Shown here: one piece after another, positions 33,893 through 43,400 of the stretch
How positions within the stretch are numbered: the stretch's first letter is position 1
How the letters are laid out: every line of letters starts with the position of its first letter
Source: Ulvibacter antarcticus
GTDB taxonomy: Bacteria > Bacteroidota > Bacteroidia > Flavobacteriales > Flavobacteriaceae
Assembly (NCBI RefSeq): GCF_003688405.1
Contig: NZ_REFC01000013.1
Coordinates: 248,001-312,000, forward strand
Direction of reading: 5' to 3'
DNA length: 64,000 nucleotides
Position numbers and translations under genes: made by a program
Notes under the pieces: model-generated
The model's database searches: none
What the model saw: the letters and a program-made list of their open reading frames with translations, nothing else
Told to the model about the DNA's origin: nothing

Positions 33893-34171
33893 ATGAACAA
33901 GAAGAATTCAGTAAAAGGAGCGGTTAACAATATGGTTAGCACTACTAAAGATATAGCAGCAAAAGTAAATGGAAAGGCACTAGCGACCACAGAAGTTGTA
34001 ATCACAGACACGATTGAAGTGGCAGAGCAATGGCAAACAGTTACTAAAAAAGCTATCAAAGAAAGTTTAAAATTGGCTTCAGCGCAACAGAATATTGTAT
34101 TTGACGCTTTGGATGGTTTTAAAGGTCAGATTCAACTTAGTAAAAAACGTTTTACAAAGTTAATCGCATAA
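33893..34171 (+). CDS. small phasin-like protein, paralogue 3
   Basis: From the ATG at 33893 this gives 92 residues: MNKKNSVKGAVNNMVSTTKD, then TDTIEVAEQWQTVTKKAIKE and SLKLASAQQNIVFDALDGFK, ending in a basic KKRFTKLIA. It shares the W-x6-K-K-x7-KLA-x2-QQ-x3-FDAL pattern with its neighbours. A TTG 18 bases upstream in frame has no advantage as start. It lies 56 bases after the H1-like gene with no separate SARP repeat visible, so it is probably read through from there, and is closed by a strong terminator. Confidence 0.6.
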   Translation: MNKKNSVKGAVNNMVSTTKDIAAKVNGKALATTEVVITDTIEVAEQWQTVTKKAIKESLKLASAQQNIVFDALDGFKGQIQLSKKRFTKLIA

Positions 34172-34207
34172 GACGAGAGATTTTTTCATAATTGGTTAGT
34201 TAAGTTG

Positions 34208-34244
34208 AAACCGGGTTACATTTTTAATGTGACCCGGTTTTTTT
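34208..34244 (+). terminator. strong terminator ending the phasin-like group
   Basis: AAACCGGGTTACAT (34208-34221) pairs with ATGTGACCCGGTTT (34227-34240) with one G-U pair, followed by a T-run. Confidence 0.92.
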
Positions 34245-34355
34245 ATTCTGAATTTTCTCACTTCGGAATTAGTATTTTAACCATACATAAATGCAGCTTC
34301 CGTTTGAAGCATTTACCGTTAAGGTTTTGTACTTTTGAAGTATAAAATTTACTTG

Positions 34356-35012
34356 ATGGGCAGGAAGAAAAAGGTATCAGATACTGAAATTATAGCTTTT
34401 TACATGGAGTATGTCATTGAACATGATGACAAACCTGAGTCTGTTGAGGATTTTGCTAAACATTATAATTTTCAAAAAGCTTTATTTTATAGTAGTTTCG
34501 ATTCATTTTTTAATTTAGAACAAGAGGTTTTTAAAGTGCTTTTTGATACTGCGGTGGAAATGTTAGAGCAATCCGGGGATTATGCAGATTTCGACAAGAA
34601 AAATAAACTGCTAAGTGTGTACTTTACCTTTTTCGAAAATCTGTCACTCAACAGAGAATTCGTAAAATTTATACTTGATGGTTACGGAAATCAATGGAAA
34701 ACATTTACAGTTCTTTCTAATTTGAAAGAGAGTTTTACTAGTTATATTGATAGTCTGGATCTTCAAAGTCTAAATTTAAATGTAGATAGTTTGGAACAAA
34801 TTCAGAAAACAACCATTCGTGAGTCTTCATGGGTTCAGATGTTGTTGACACTTAAATTTTGGATGGATGATACTTCACCAGCTTTCGAAAAAACAGATAT
34901 TCTCATCGAAAAATCATTGAATACCGGATTAGAATTGCTAGATACACGATCGCTCAATAATATAATTGATCTTGGGAAGTTTCTATATAAAGAGAAATTT
35001 CAATCCAATTAA
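34356..35012 (+). CDS. TetR/AcrR-like regulator
   Basis: The 218-residue protein begins MGRKKKVSDTEIIAFYMEYV and has a short N-terminal HTH (SVEDFAKHYNFQKALFYSSF-like: turn helix plus recognition helix) followed by an all-helical ligand domain. The HTH is divergent, so TetR-like is a fold-level call. A -7 element TACTTTTG at 34330-34337 overlaps the alternative TTG start, so the ATG at 34356 is chosen. It is 9 bases upstream of the AarF gene and heads the lipid operon, which it may control in response to an acyl ligand. Confidence 0.7.
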   Translation: MGRKKKVSDTEIIAFYMEYVIEHDDKPESVEDFAKHYNFQKALFYSSFDSFFNLEQEVFKVLFDTAVEMLEQSGDYADFDKKNKLLSVYFTFFENLSLNREFVKFILDGYGNQWKTFTVLSNLKESFTSYIDSLDLQSLNLNVDSLEQIQKTTIRESSWVQMLLTLKFWMDDTSPAFEKTDILIEKSLNTGLELLDTRSLNNIIDLGKFLYKEKFQSN

Positions 35013-35021
35013 AATTCATAA

Positions 35022-36353
35022 ATGAAAACTGCAAAAAACATACCTATTTCGAAAATTCAAAGAGCCTCCAAGCTTGTACAGACAGGGGCGAAAGTAGGTG
35101 TGAATTATATTAAATATTTCGGGGATAAGATGGTCAATCCGGAAACCGAAGCCAAAGATCGTTTGGATGAATCGAATGCCAACGATATTTATGATAGCTT
35201 GAAAGGCTTAAAAGGGAGTGCATTAAAAGTAGCACAAATGCTGAGCATGGAAAAAAATATTCTGCCTCAGGCCTATGTTGAAAAATTTTCACTTTCACAG
35301 TTTTCGGTGCCACCATTATCGGCTCCTTTAGTATTAAAAACCTTTAAAAAGTCCTTTGGTAAATTTCCTTCAGAGATCTTCGATTCTTTTTCTGCAGATG
35401 CAATTAATGCTGCTAGCATAGGGCAAGTGCATAAGGCTGAAAAAGACGGTAAAATATTGGCGGTTAAAATTCAATATCCCGGAGTGGCAGACAGCATAGT
35501 TTCAGATCTGGCCATTGTGAAACCCATTGCAATGAAGATGTTTAATATAAAAGGGGAACATTCGGATGTTTACTTTAAAGAAGTTGAGAACAAATTGTTC
35601 GAAGAAACCAATTATTTGTTAGAGATCGAGCAAAGTAAGGAGGTAGTGAAAAGTTGCAAGCATATTTCCAATTTATTATTTCCGGAGTATTATGAACATT
35701 TATCGTCAGATAAGATTATTACGATGGACTGGATGGATGGTATACATTTGTCTGAATTCACCAAAAAAAATACTGACGAGAAACTAGCTAACAAACTTGG
35801 ACAGGCACTTTGGGATTTTTATTTGTACCAGATTTATATTCTGAAGAAAGTACATGCAGATCCACATCCGGGTAACTTTTTGGTTTCTGAAAATGCGGAA
35901 TTGATTGTGCTCGATTTTGGTTGTATGAAGGCATTGCCCGAAGAATTTTATGCTCCATATTTTGAACTATTGAAGCCTGAAGTTATTGAAGATCCAAAAC
36001 GGTTCAATGAAAAATTATACGAACTGGAAATTTTGAGAAAAGGAGATACGGATGAAGAAATCACTTTCTTCACTACACTTTTTCACGACGTGCTCACCTT
36101 GTTTACCCAACCATTTAATCATGAAAATTTTGATTTTTCAAATCCTGGTTTTTTTGCTGAAATAGCTTCGATAGGTGAACGTTATATGAAGAGCTCTAAA
36201 ATTAGAAGTCTCAACGCGAACAGGGGCTCCCGTCATTTTATATATATGAATCGAACCTTTTTCGGACTTTACAGCTTAATGTTTGACCTCAAGGCTACCA
36301 ACGTTAAAATTGATAATTTTCTAACACTTGCGAAGCCTGTTATTAATGAATAA
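35022..36353 (+). CDS. ABC1/AarF (UbiB) family atypical kinase
   Basis: The 443-residue protein has the family hallmarks: the KxGQ-like motif as LKGSALKVAQML, the alanine-rich nucleotide loop INAASIGQVHKAE with the catalytic Lys in LAVKIQYPG, the loop HADPHPGNFLV, and the metal-binding DFGC. UbiB/Coq8 kinases support quinone or other lipid synthesis by an ATP-dependent, probably lipid-handling activity. It has no clear C-terminal membrane pair. Its position between TetR and WS/DGAT suggests a role in moving or presenting hydrophobic intermediates here, not necessarily quinones. Confidence 0.88.
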   Translation: MKTAKNIPISKIQRASKLVQTGAKVGVNYIKYFGDKMVNPETEAKDRLDESNANDIYDSLKGLKGSALKVAQMLSMEKNILPQAYVEKFSLSQFSVPPLSAPLVLKTFKKSFGKFPSEIFDSFSADAINAASIGQVHKAEKDGKILAVKIQYPGVADSIVSDLAIVKPIAMKMFNIKGEHSDVYFKEVENKLFEETNYLLEIEQSKEVVKSCKHISNLLFPEYYEHLSSDKIITMDWMDGIHLSEFTKKNTDEKLANKLGQALWDFYLYQIYILKKVHADPHPGNFLVSENAELIVLDFGCMKALPEEFYAPYFELLKPEVIEDPKRFNEKLYELEILRKGDTDEEITFFTTLFHDVLTLFTQPFNHENFDFSNPGFFAEIASIGERYMKSSKIRSLNANRGSRHFIYMNRTFFGLYSLMFDLKATNVKIDNFLTLAKPVINE

Positions 36354-36462
36354 TTCATTTCTGAAAAATTCTAACAATTATGCACGCATAGTATATAATA
36401 AATGATGTATATTGCTAGATTCATGTATAAAAACACTTTTTACGCTTAATTTTTTAATTATT

Positions 36463-36476
36463 CCCGCTTAAGCGGG
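36463..36476. promoter_or_regulatory. perfect 14-bp palindrome upstream of WS/DGAT
   Basis: CCCGCTTAAGCGGG ends 7 bases before the WS/DGAT ATG. A hairpin here would cover the ribosome-binding region. It could be a TetR-type operator or a translational control hairpin. It is GC-rich within an AT-rich leader. Confidence 0.45.
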
Positions 36477-36483
36477 TACTGTT

Positions 36484-38325
36484 ATGGCAAAAAAAATTGA
36501 TTTGAAGGACATCGTTCAAGATGCATTAGATTCTTCCATTCATCAAATTTCTGGTTCCGATGCGGCTTTTCTATATGCAGAGTCTCCAACGAGTCCTATG
36601 CATATCGCAACACTTAACATAGTTGAAGGCTCCTTAAAATATAAAGATTTCAAAGAGATTGTAGCTTCTAAGTTACATATGCTGCCAAAATTCAGGCAGC
36701 GACTTCTAAGTGTTCCTATGAATTTGGATTATCCTTATTGGGTGGATGATCCGAATTTTGATATTGACCTGCATTTAAATCGCATCAAGTTACCGGATCC
36801 ATCGAACTGGAAAACTTTGAGATCGCTAACTTCTACTATTTTTAGTGCTCCTTTGGACCTTCGCCGGCCGTTATGGTCTGTTCATTTTATTGAAGGCCTG
36901 GATGAGATCGCACAGGTGCCGAAAGGATCTGTAGCCATCATTACCAAGGTGCATCATGTGATGATCGATGGCAGATCGGGCGTTGGAATCATGGGTGTCT
37001 TATATGATAGTGATGAAAATGAAAAAGGCAAAAAAAGGGCAGTTCCTATGCCATACGACCCGGAGCCGCTTCCGGATGAATTGAGTTTGCTATTGAAAAG
37101 TGGGTATGGGTTTTTGAAGAATCCGTTTAAAATTCCTAAGACGATTGGGGAAACTGTGTATTCGTTTATAAAGAATAAGGCTGCTAAAACACTTAGTATT
37201 CAGAAGGAGTTTAATTCGGCTACTTATCCTGTTCCGATCACAATTTTTAACGGTTCCATTTCAGCAAAAAGAACATGGGGAACGGCAATTTTATCTTTTG
37301 ATCGTATCAATGTACTTCGGAAAATGATGGGGGGTAGTATCAACGATATTATTCTTGCGATTTGCGCAGGAGGGATTAGACGTTATTTGGAAGAAAGAGA
37401 ACGCTTGCCAATGCAGCCCTTAGTTGCCAATGTGCCTATCTCAATACGCTCGAAAAGTGACACAAAAATGGGCAATCAGATTGCCAATATGATGATTCAA
37501 TTGGCAACTCATATCGAAGATCCGTTAGAGCGATTGGAGTATATTCAGGAGCAGACTATGTTAGGAAAATCCCGACATAATGCGATGGGTGCAAAAACAT
37601 TGGCAAAGATGGCCGATGCAGTACCGTTCGGATTGGCGAATCTTGCTGCCGGACTCTACATTAAATACAATATTAAAGATCTGCACCGACCGCCGTTCAA
37701 TGTGACGATCACCAATGTACCAGGGCCTAGAGGGCTTCTTTACTTAAATGGACATAAGGTAGTGTCTATTTTCGGACTTACACCTGTTGTAGATGGCTTC
37801 GGATTAATTATTGCTGCATTTAGTTATAACGGACAGGTTAGTATTACAACTACTTCTGATACGAAAACAATGCCGGATGCAGATAAGTTTTCCAGATATA
37901 TTCGAGAATCTGCGAATGAATTGGAAGCCTTGATTAAGAAAGCAGGAAAAAAGAAAAATACGGTTCAAAAGTCGGGTAGTGCAAAAAGTAAAAGTACTCC
38001 CTTCTTTGCTGCATTGAAGAAATATTTTAAAGAAAATCCTACACTTCAGAAAAAATATAAGGGGCAATATCATTTAGAAATTAGTCAGGGTGCCACTACT
38101 GAAAATTGGGAGTTGGATCTTTCCGAAGAAAAAGCGGAAATAAAGAAAAAGAAAAACCTGAATCCAAAAGTATTGATTGAGATTGAAGATCAGAACTTAT
38201 ATCAGCTGTATAAAGGTAAGCTCCTGCTAGAAGAACTTCAAATTCAAGGTAGAATAAAACTCACCGGAAGCAAGGCAAATACGACAAAGTTTATGAAACT
38301 ACTTACTGCCTTTTTAGAAAGATAA
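36484..38325 (+). CDS. wax ester synthase/diacylglycerol acyltransferase (WS/DGAT) with C-terminal SCP2-like domain
   Basis: The 613-residue protein has a complete WS/DGAT core. The active-site HHVMIDG is at residues 157-163, preceded by PLDLRRPLWSVHFIEGL, and later come GGSINDIILAICAGGIRRYL, VPISIR and TNVPGPRGLLYLNG. It esterifies acyl-CoA with diacylglycerol or a fatty alcohol to make triacylglycerol or wax ester. From about residue 505, STPFFAALKKYFKENPTL to the end resembles an SCP2 sterol-carrier domain that binds acyl chains; that domain is not part of standard WS/DGAT. It is 2 bases from the next gene, a tight operon. Confidence 0.92.
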   Translation: MAKKIDLKDIVQDALDSSIHQISGSDAAFLYAESPTSPMHIATLNIVEGSLKYKDFKEIVASKLHMLPKFRQRLLSVPMNLDYPYWVDDPNFDIDLHLNRIKLPDPSNWKTLRSLTSTIFSAPLDLRRPLWSVHFIEGLDEIAQVPKGSVAIITKVHHVMIDGRSGVGIMGVLYDSDENEKGKKRAVPMPYDPEPLPDELSLLLKSGYGFLKNPFKIPKTIGETVYSFIKNKAAKTLSIQKEFNSATYPVPITIFNGSISAKRTWGTAILSFDRINVLRKMMGGSINDIILAICAGGIRRYLEERERLPMQPLVANVPISIRSKSDTKMGNQIANMMIQLATHIEDPLERLEYIQEQTMLGKSRHNAMGAKTLAKMADAVPFGLANLAAGLYIKYNIKDLHRPPFNVTITNVPGPRGLLYLNGHKVVSIFGLTPVVDGFGLIIAAFSYNGQVSITTTSDTKTMPDADKFSRYIRESANELEALIKKAGKKKNTVQKSGSAKSKSTPFFAALKKYFKENPTLQKKYKGQYHLEISQGATTENWELDLSEEKAEIKKKKNLNPKVLIEIEDQNLYQLYKGKLLLEELQIQGRIKLTGSKANTTKFMKLLTAFLER

Positions 38326-38327
38326 TA

Positions 38328-39263
38328 ATGCATTATAAGACCAATACATTTTCTTCCAAGGATGGAGAGACCATTTGTTATTACAGGTGGACGGCTAATA
38401 AGAATGTTCCATTTAAAGGGGTTGTTCAAATTTCTCACGGGATAGGCGAATACGCCGGACGTTACGATTCTATTGCACATAAATTGCAAAATGTAGGATA
38501 CGAAGTATATGCCAATGACCATCGAGCACACGGAAAAACAGCCGAAATAAAAAGACTCTTCGGTTATTATGAAGGAAGTGATTATTTTGTAGATGTAGTT
38601 GAGGATATGCATGAGCTTGCAGAGCTAATGAAAGTCAATCATCCTGGTGCTAAGTTCGTGTTATTTGGGCATAGTATGGGCTCATTACTTAGTAGGAAAT
38701 ATGTTACTCAATATGGGGATGAATTGGATGCGCTTATATTATCTGGTACTGCGAGTTTTATAAAAGGTTTAGGGAACATAGGCTTACTTAGTACCAAGGC
38801 AGTTGTTGCTTTTAGAGGAAGAACAAGAGGCAATTCGGTCTTAAAATCCTTCTTTTTTGATGAATTTAATAAAAAATTTAAGCCAAATCGTACTAAACTG
38901 GATTGGTTGAGCACCGATGAAGCGCAGGTAGATTTGTTTGAAGCAGATCCATATAGAGTAGAGAATTTTTCTTTAGGTGTATTTCAGGATGTAATAAAAA
39001 ACAGTAAATACCTAAACCAAGAGGATGCTTTTAAAGCTACCCCAAAGGATCTTCCTGTTCTAATTTTTTCTGGTGATAAAGACCCTGTTGGAGAGATGGG
39101 AAAAGGCGTAAAAAGAGTGGTGAATCAGTATGAGAAAACCGGAATTAATGATCTTACTTTTCATCTTTATGAAGGTGGGAGACATGAAATGCTGAATGAA
39201 ACAAATAGTGAAGAAGTTGAAACGGATATCCTTAATTGGTTAAAGGAACGCATTCACGATTAA
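38328..39263 (+). CDS. alpha/beta hydrolase, monoacylglycerol lipase / lysophospholipase type
   Basis: The 311-residue protein is a serine hydrolase of the monoglyceride-lipase branch: ISHGIGEYAGRYDSIA (oxyanion HG), VYANDHRAHGKT, the nucleophile elbow FGHSMGS (Ser about 116), FSGDKDPVGE (acid) and EGGRHEMLNE (His). It should cleave an acyl ester from a monoacylglycerol or lysophospholipid. No signal peptide is seen, so it acts in the cytosol, next to the acyltransferase that would make its substrates. It starts 2 bases after the WS/DGAT stop and ends 8 bases before the next ATG. Confidence 0.9.
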   Translation: MHYKTNTFSSKDGETICYYRWTANKNVPFKGVVQISHGIGEYAGRYDSIAHKLQNVGYEVYANDHRAHGKTAEIKRLFGYYEGSDYFVDVVEDMHELAELMKVNHPGAKFVLFGHSMGSLLSRKYVTQYGDELDALILSGTASFIKGLGNIGLLSTKAVVAFRGRTRGNSVLKSFFFDEFNKKFKPNRTKLDWLSTDEAQVDLFEADPYRVENFSLGVFQDVIKNSKYLNQEDAFKATPKDLPVLIFSGDKDPVGEMGKGVKRVVNQYEKTGINDLTFHLYEGGRHEMLNETNSEEVETDILNWLKERIHD

Positions 39264-39271
39264 AAAAATTA

Positions 39272-40441
39272 ATGGAAGAAAAAAAAGTGTTGTATAAAGC
39301 ATTTGCACGATTTTCAATTTCTCTTGGAGTTATGGGAGGAATGACGTTTGCAAAAGCTAAGAAATATATTTCTGAAAGATTTAATAGTCATCCTAACAGC
39401 CCATTCATTTTAGATTTTATAGAAAATTTAAGGCAGGCAGAAGACGATCACATAGAAGCTTTGTTTGACGAATGTGTACGTGTTTGTGATGAACTTGGCC
39501 CTAGCCGGGATTATGTAACCCTGGTAATGATGTTGGAGAGTTTGGGTCTGTTTGTTTCTGAAAAAGATGAAACTGCTAAGAATAAGTATCTTAAAGCATT
39601 GATCGAGCGGTTTAAAAAGGAAATAGTATTAATCAATCAAAAAATTCCGAAGCCACCGTTGTTCAATATGATCATGGAAGGTAGATCCTTGATCGAATGG
39701 AGTTCTATTTATTGTATTTATCCTTTTATTCCGAAGCGAATTAAGGGAGAAGGAAAACCTGTGTTATTAATTCCACCATATTTGGGCGATGATTTTTCGA
39801 CTTCCTTTGTGAGACGATATCTAAAATCATTAGGCTTTACAACTTACAAATGGGAAATGGGTTTTAATATGGTAAAATCGCATTATATTCCAAGATTGGA
39901 AGAGAAATTGGACGATATTTACGAAATTCACAAAGAAAAGGTGAGCATCGTAGGATGGAGTGGCGGCGGTATCTTTGCGAAGATTATGGCAAACAGACAT
40001 CCAAATCAGATAGAGCAGATCATCACTATTGGATCTCCAATTTGGGGAGTTATGGATATGAAGACACCTGTTTATGGACTGTTGGAATTCTTTAGAGGAA
40101 AATCACTCAAGGAGAGAAACGAACGGTTTTTGGCTGAATTAGAACCAATTCCGGAAGTTCCCGTGACCTGTATTTACACTAAAACGGATGGTTTGGTACC
40201 ATGGAAACATTGTATGGAAGCCGAAACTTTCCGAAGCAATATAAAAAATATAGAAGTTTTTGGTAGTCATTCGGGTATGGGAGCAAATGCTAGTGTGCTT
40301 CTTATAACGGCAAATGCATTAAGCGCCAATATTCGTGGGAAGGAAATTAAAGATGTGACTACTAATATAGAACGTTTTTTATATCCTTATTTTTGGAGTA
40401 ACAGAAACTTATTATTCAGAAAGAAAAAATCAATTACCTAA
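39272..40441 (+). CDS. alpha/beta hydrolase with long N-terminal extension
   Basis: From the ATG at 39272 this is 389 residues. The first 160 are helical and unlike known hydrolases. The C-terminal half has the fold pattern PVLLIPPYLGDD, the nucleophile VGWSGGGIFAKIM (Ser about 230), CIYTKTDGLVPW (Asp) and FGSHSGMGAN (His). PhaC-like synthases have Cys at the elbow, so Ser argues against polyester synthase. The sequence class resembles uncharacterised hydrolases near bacterial lipid loci and may be an esterase or acyltransferase on a hydrophobic substrate. It is in the middle of the operon. Confidence 0.82.
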   Translation: MEEKKVLYKAFARFSISLGVMGGMTFAKAKKYISERFNSHPNSPFILDFIENLRQAEDDHIEALFDECVRVCDELGPSRDYVTLVMMLESLGLFVSEKDETAKNKYLKALIERFKKEIVLINQKIPKPPLFNMIMEGRSLIEWSSIYCIYPFIPKRIKGEGKPVLLIPPYLGDDFSTSFVRRYLKSLGFTTYKWEMGFNMVKSHYIPRLEEKLDDIYEIHKEKVSIVGWSGGGIFAKIMANRHPNQIEQIITIGSPIWGVMDMKTPVYGLLEFFRGKSLKERNERFLAELEPIPEVPVTCIYTKTDGLVPWKHCMEAETFRSNIKNIEVFGSHSGMGANASVLLITANALSANIRGKEIKDVTTNIERFLYPYFWSNRNLLFRKKKSIT

Positions 40442-40459
40442 GAAGTTAATCAAAGTCCT

Positions 40460-43400
40460 ATGGATCATATTATTGACCATCCTAAATTTCAAGATGCGCT
40501 ATTAAAACTTGCCGGAGAGCTTGATATGGACATCGGCGATGTGCAAAAAGAGGCTATCGGGTATATAAAAGAGTTGTATACGCAACAACACCCAATGGCA
40601 AAATTGTTATCGGTTAAGGGCTTTAATTATATTTTGTCACGTGCCTATAGCGATAATATTGATGTAGATCCGAAGGGTATAAAAAACCTCATGAAGTTAA
40701 TGCGCACCAATTCGGTAGCATTTATAATGACACATAAAACCTATTTGGACACCTTGGTTCTAATTTCCACTCTTGCTCGATTTGGTATGCCAGTTCCTTA
40801 TTCTTTTGGTGGATCTAACCTTGCGTTTCCAGGTTTAAAACAACTAGGGAATCATGCCGGCCTAATATTTATCCGCCGTAGTTTCAAAGATAATGTGATT
40901 TATAAAGCAGCATTGCGGCATTATATATCTACAATTATTGACAAAGGTGATCATCTTACATGGAATATTGAAGGAACAAGATCGCGAACAGGAAAGATTA
41001 TTTATCCTCAAATGGGGATTCTGAAATACATTATGGAAGGGCGGAAACAAAGTTCCAGAGACATAAAGTATGTGCCTGTTTCTATTGTTTATGACCTTAT
41101 TCCGGATGTAAAGGAAATGACCGAACAAGGTAAAGGGAACGCCAAGAAATCTGAGAATGTAATGGAGGCGGTTACTTACGTTCGGAAACTTGGACATGAT
41201 TATGGACGTGCGGCCATCCGATTTGGTGAGCCAGTAGAAGTTGATGAACATCTCAATGCGATTATTCCCGATTTGGAGGAAGATAGCTATTCAGATAAAA
41301 ACACGCTTCCTCGTTTTGCTTTCGAATTGATTCATAAAGCCAATACGATTACTCCTGTCACCACAGTTTCTTTGGTTTGCAATGTTCTGTTGAATGATTT
41401 TGCACTAACTAAAAAGGAAATTGAATACAAGGTCAATAAATTAATGACCTATATCGGCGAGAAAAAAGCGGATGTACTAATAGATAGAGGAAATAAGATT
41501 GGGGTAACCATTCAAACAGCCTTGAATCTTTTAATGGCAGCTGGGATCGTTCAGAAAAGTCGGGCAGGGCAGCGAGCACAATATAGTTTGGCGGCTTCAG
41601 AATATTTGCCTGCTACCTATTATGCCAACATGGCTTCGGGACATTTATACCACCGTGCTTTTATCGAAATGGCCTTGGTTAAGATTAAGAATGATCATTC
41701 AGAAAATAGAATTCTTAACTTTTGGAAAGAGATCATGGAGCTTCGTAATTTATTTAAATTCGAGTTCTTTTATACCAATAAGGCAAAATTTAGTACCGAA
41801 ATTGAGGATGAATTAAAGCGTTTCGATCCTAATTGGCGACAAATACTCACTAATCCGAATGGTGACATTTCCGGATTATTAGTGAAACAGAATCTTTTTG
41901 TTTCCCGTGCCATTTTATTATCCTATTTGGAAGCGAATAAAATTGTTTGCCATTCCCTTAATAATTGGGATACTGATGATGAATTCAAGGATGAGGATTT
42001 TATAGAACTTTGTATGTTCAAAGGGAAAGAATTGCACTGGCAGTCTAGAATTACGAGGCTTGACAGTGTGTCGAAACCTTTCCTGACAAATGCATTGCGA
42101 TTTGCGAAAAACTCCAAGTTAACACCTGTAGAACGTAAACTTGATTACAATAGATTAGACGATTGGATGCTTCAGTTGGAAGATATATCTGAACGCCTAG
42201 CTTTTCTGAAGAGAATTGAAGTAATGCCCGATTTGAAGTTAATTACTGGGATCTCTTCGGAAAAAACAAGAGTCCCGGAATCTGGAGACGGATTACTTCC
42301 GAAGCAAACGAAAAAACAAGAAGAAGGGCCACATATCACAGCATTTTTTGATATGGACCGAACCTTGATTAATGATTTTTCTGCTAAGAAATTTATGCAA
42401 ACCCGATTATTTAGCGGAAAAACCTCGGTAAAAGAATATTTAACACAATTTGCTACGGCCTTAGTTTTCTCAGCCGGAAATCGTGACTTTGAAATACTAA
42501 CTAAAATCGCAGCGGTTGGAGTTAAGGGAATACCAGAATCAGTATTTGCCGAATTAGGAGAAAGCGTCTATAACGATTTCCTGGCAACTACAATTTATCC
42601 TGAATCCAGAGAACTTATTGCAAGTCACCTGGATAGGGGACATAGAATAGTGATTATCTCTGCAGCGACTTCATATCAAATTGAACCCATTGCTAAAGAG
42701 TTGGGGATTAAAGATGTGTACTGTACAAAAATGGAGGTTCGTAAAGGGAAATTTACGGGTAGAGTTGCTGAAATGTGTTGGGGTGAAGGAAAGGCTAGAG
42801 CGGCGAGAAACTTTGCAAAGAAGCATGATGTAGATCTTTCAAAAAGTTATTTTTACACAGATAGTATTGAAGATTATCCGTTATTGGAAATCGTTGGAAA
42901 CCCCATAGCAACAAATCCTGATAGCGCGTTATCGCAAGTTGCATTTGAAAATGAATGGCCTATTTTGCGATTTGAAGAACCTGTTGGAAAACCTGTTGTG
43001 AATGGTTTTCGTACTGGATTAGCGGTTGCTAGTATTTATCCTTCTGCAGTAAGAGGATTAATTAGAGGAGCGATCACCATGTCGCGAAGAGAAGCTGCCA
43101 ACGCCACTTTTGCAAGTATTGGAGACCTAGGAACTAAACTAGCCGGATTAGAAATTGCCGTAAAAGGAAAACATAATCTGGAAGAAATAAGACCAGCCGT
43201 ATTTTGTTTCAATCATCAAAGTGCTGCAGATTTTTTCATTCTAATGAAATTAATAAGAAACAATATAACAGGGGTTGCAAAAAAGGAACTAGAAAGAACG
43301 CCTGTTGGGCCAATTTTTACAGCACTTGGTGCAATTTATGTGGATAGAGCCGACAAGTCTAAGGCAATAGCGGCTATGCAACCTGCTGTAGATGCGTTAA

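Noticed and set aside
34335-34355. TTG at 34335 as the start of the TetR-like gene
   Set aside because: The TTG is part of the -7 promoter element TACTTTTG, so it would not be transcribed. The ATG at 34356 fits.
39272-40441. Possible PHA synthase next to phasin-like genes
   Set aside because: The nucleophile elbow is GWSGGG with Ser, whereas PHA synthases use Cys in the lipase-like box. It is kept as a serine alpha/beta hydrolase.
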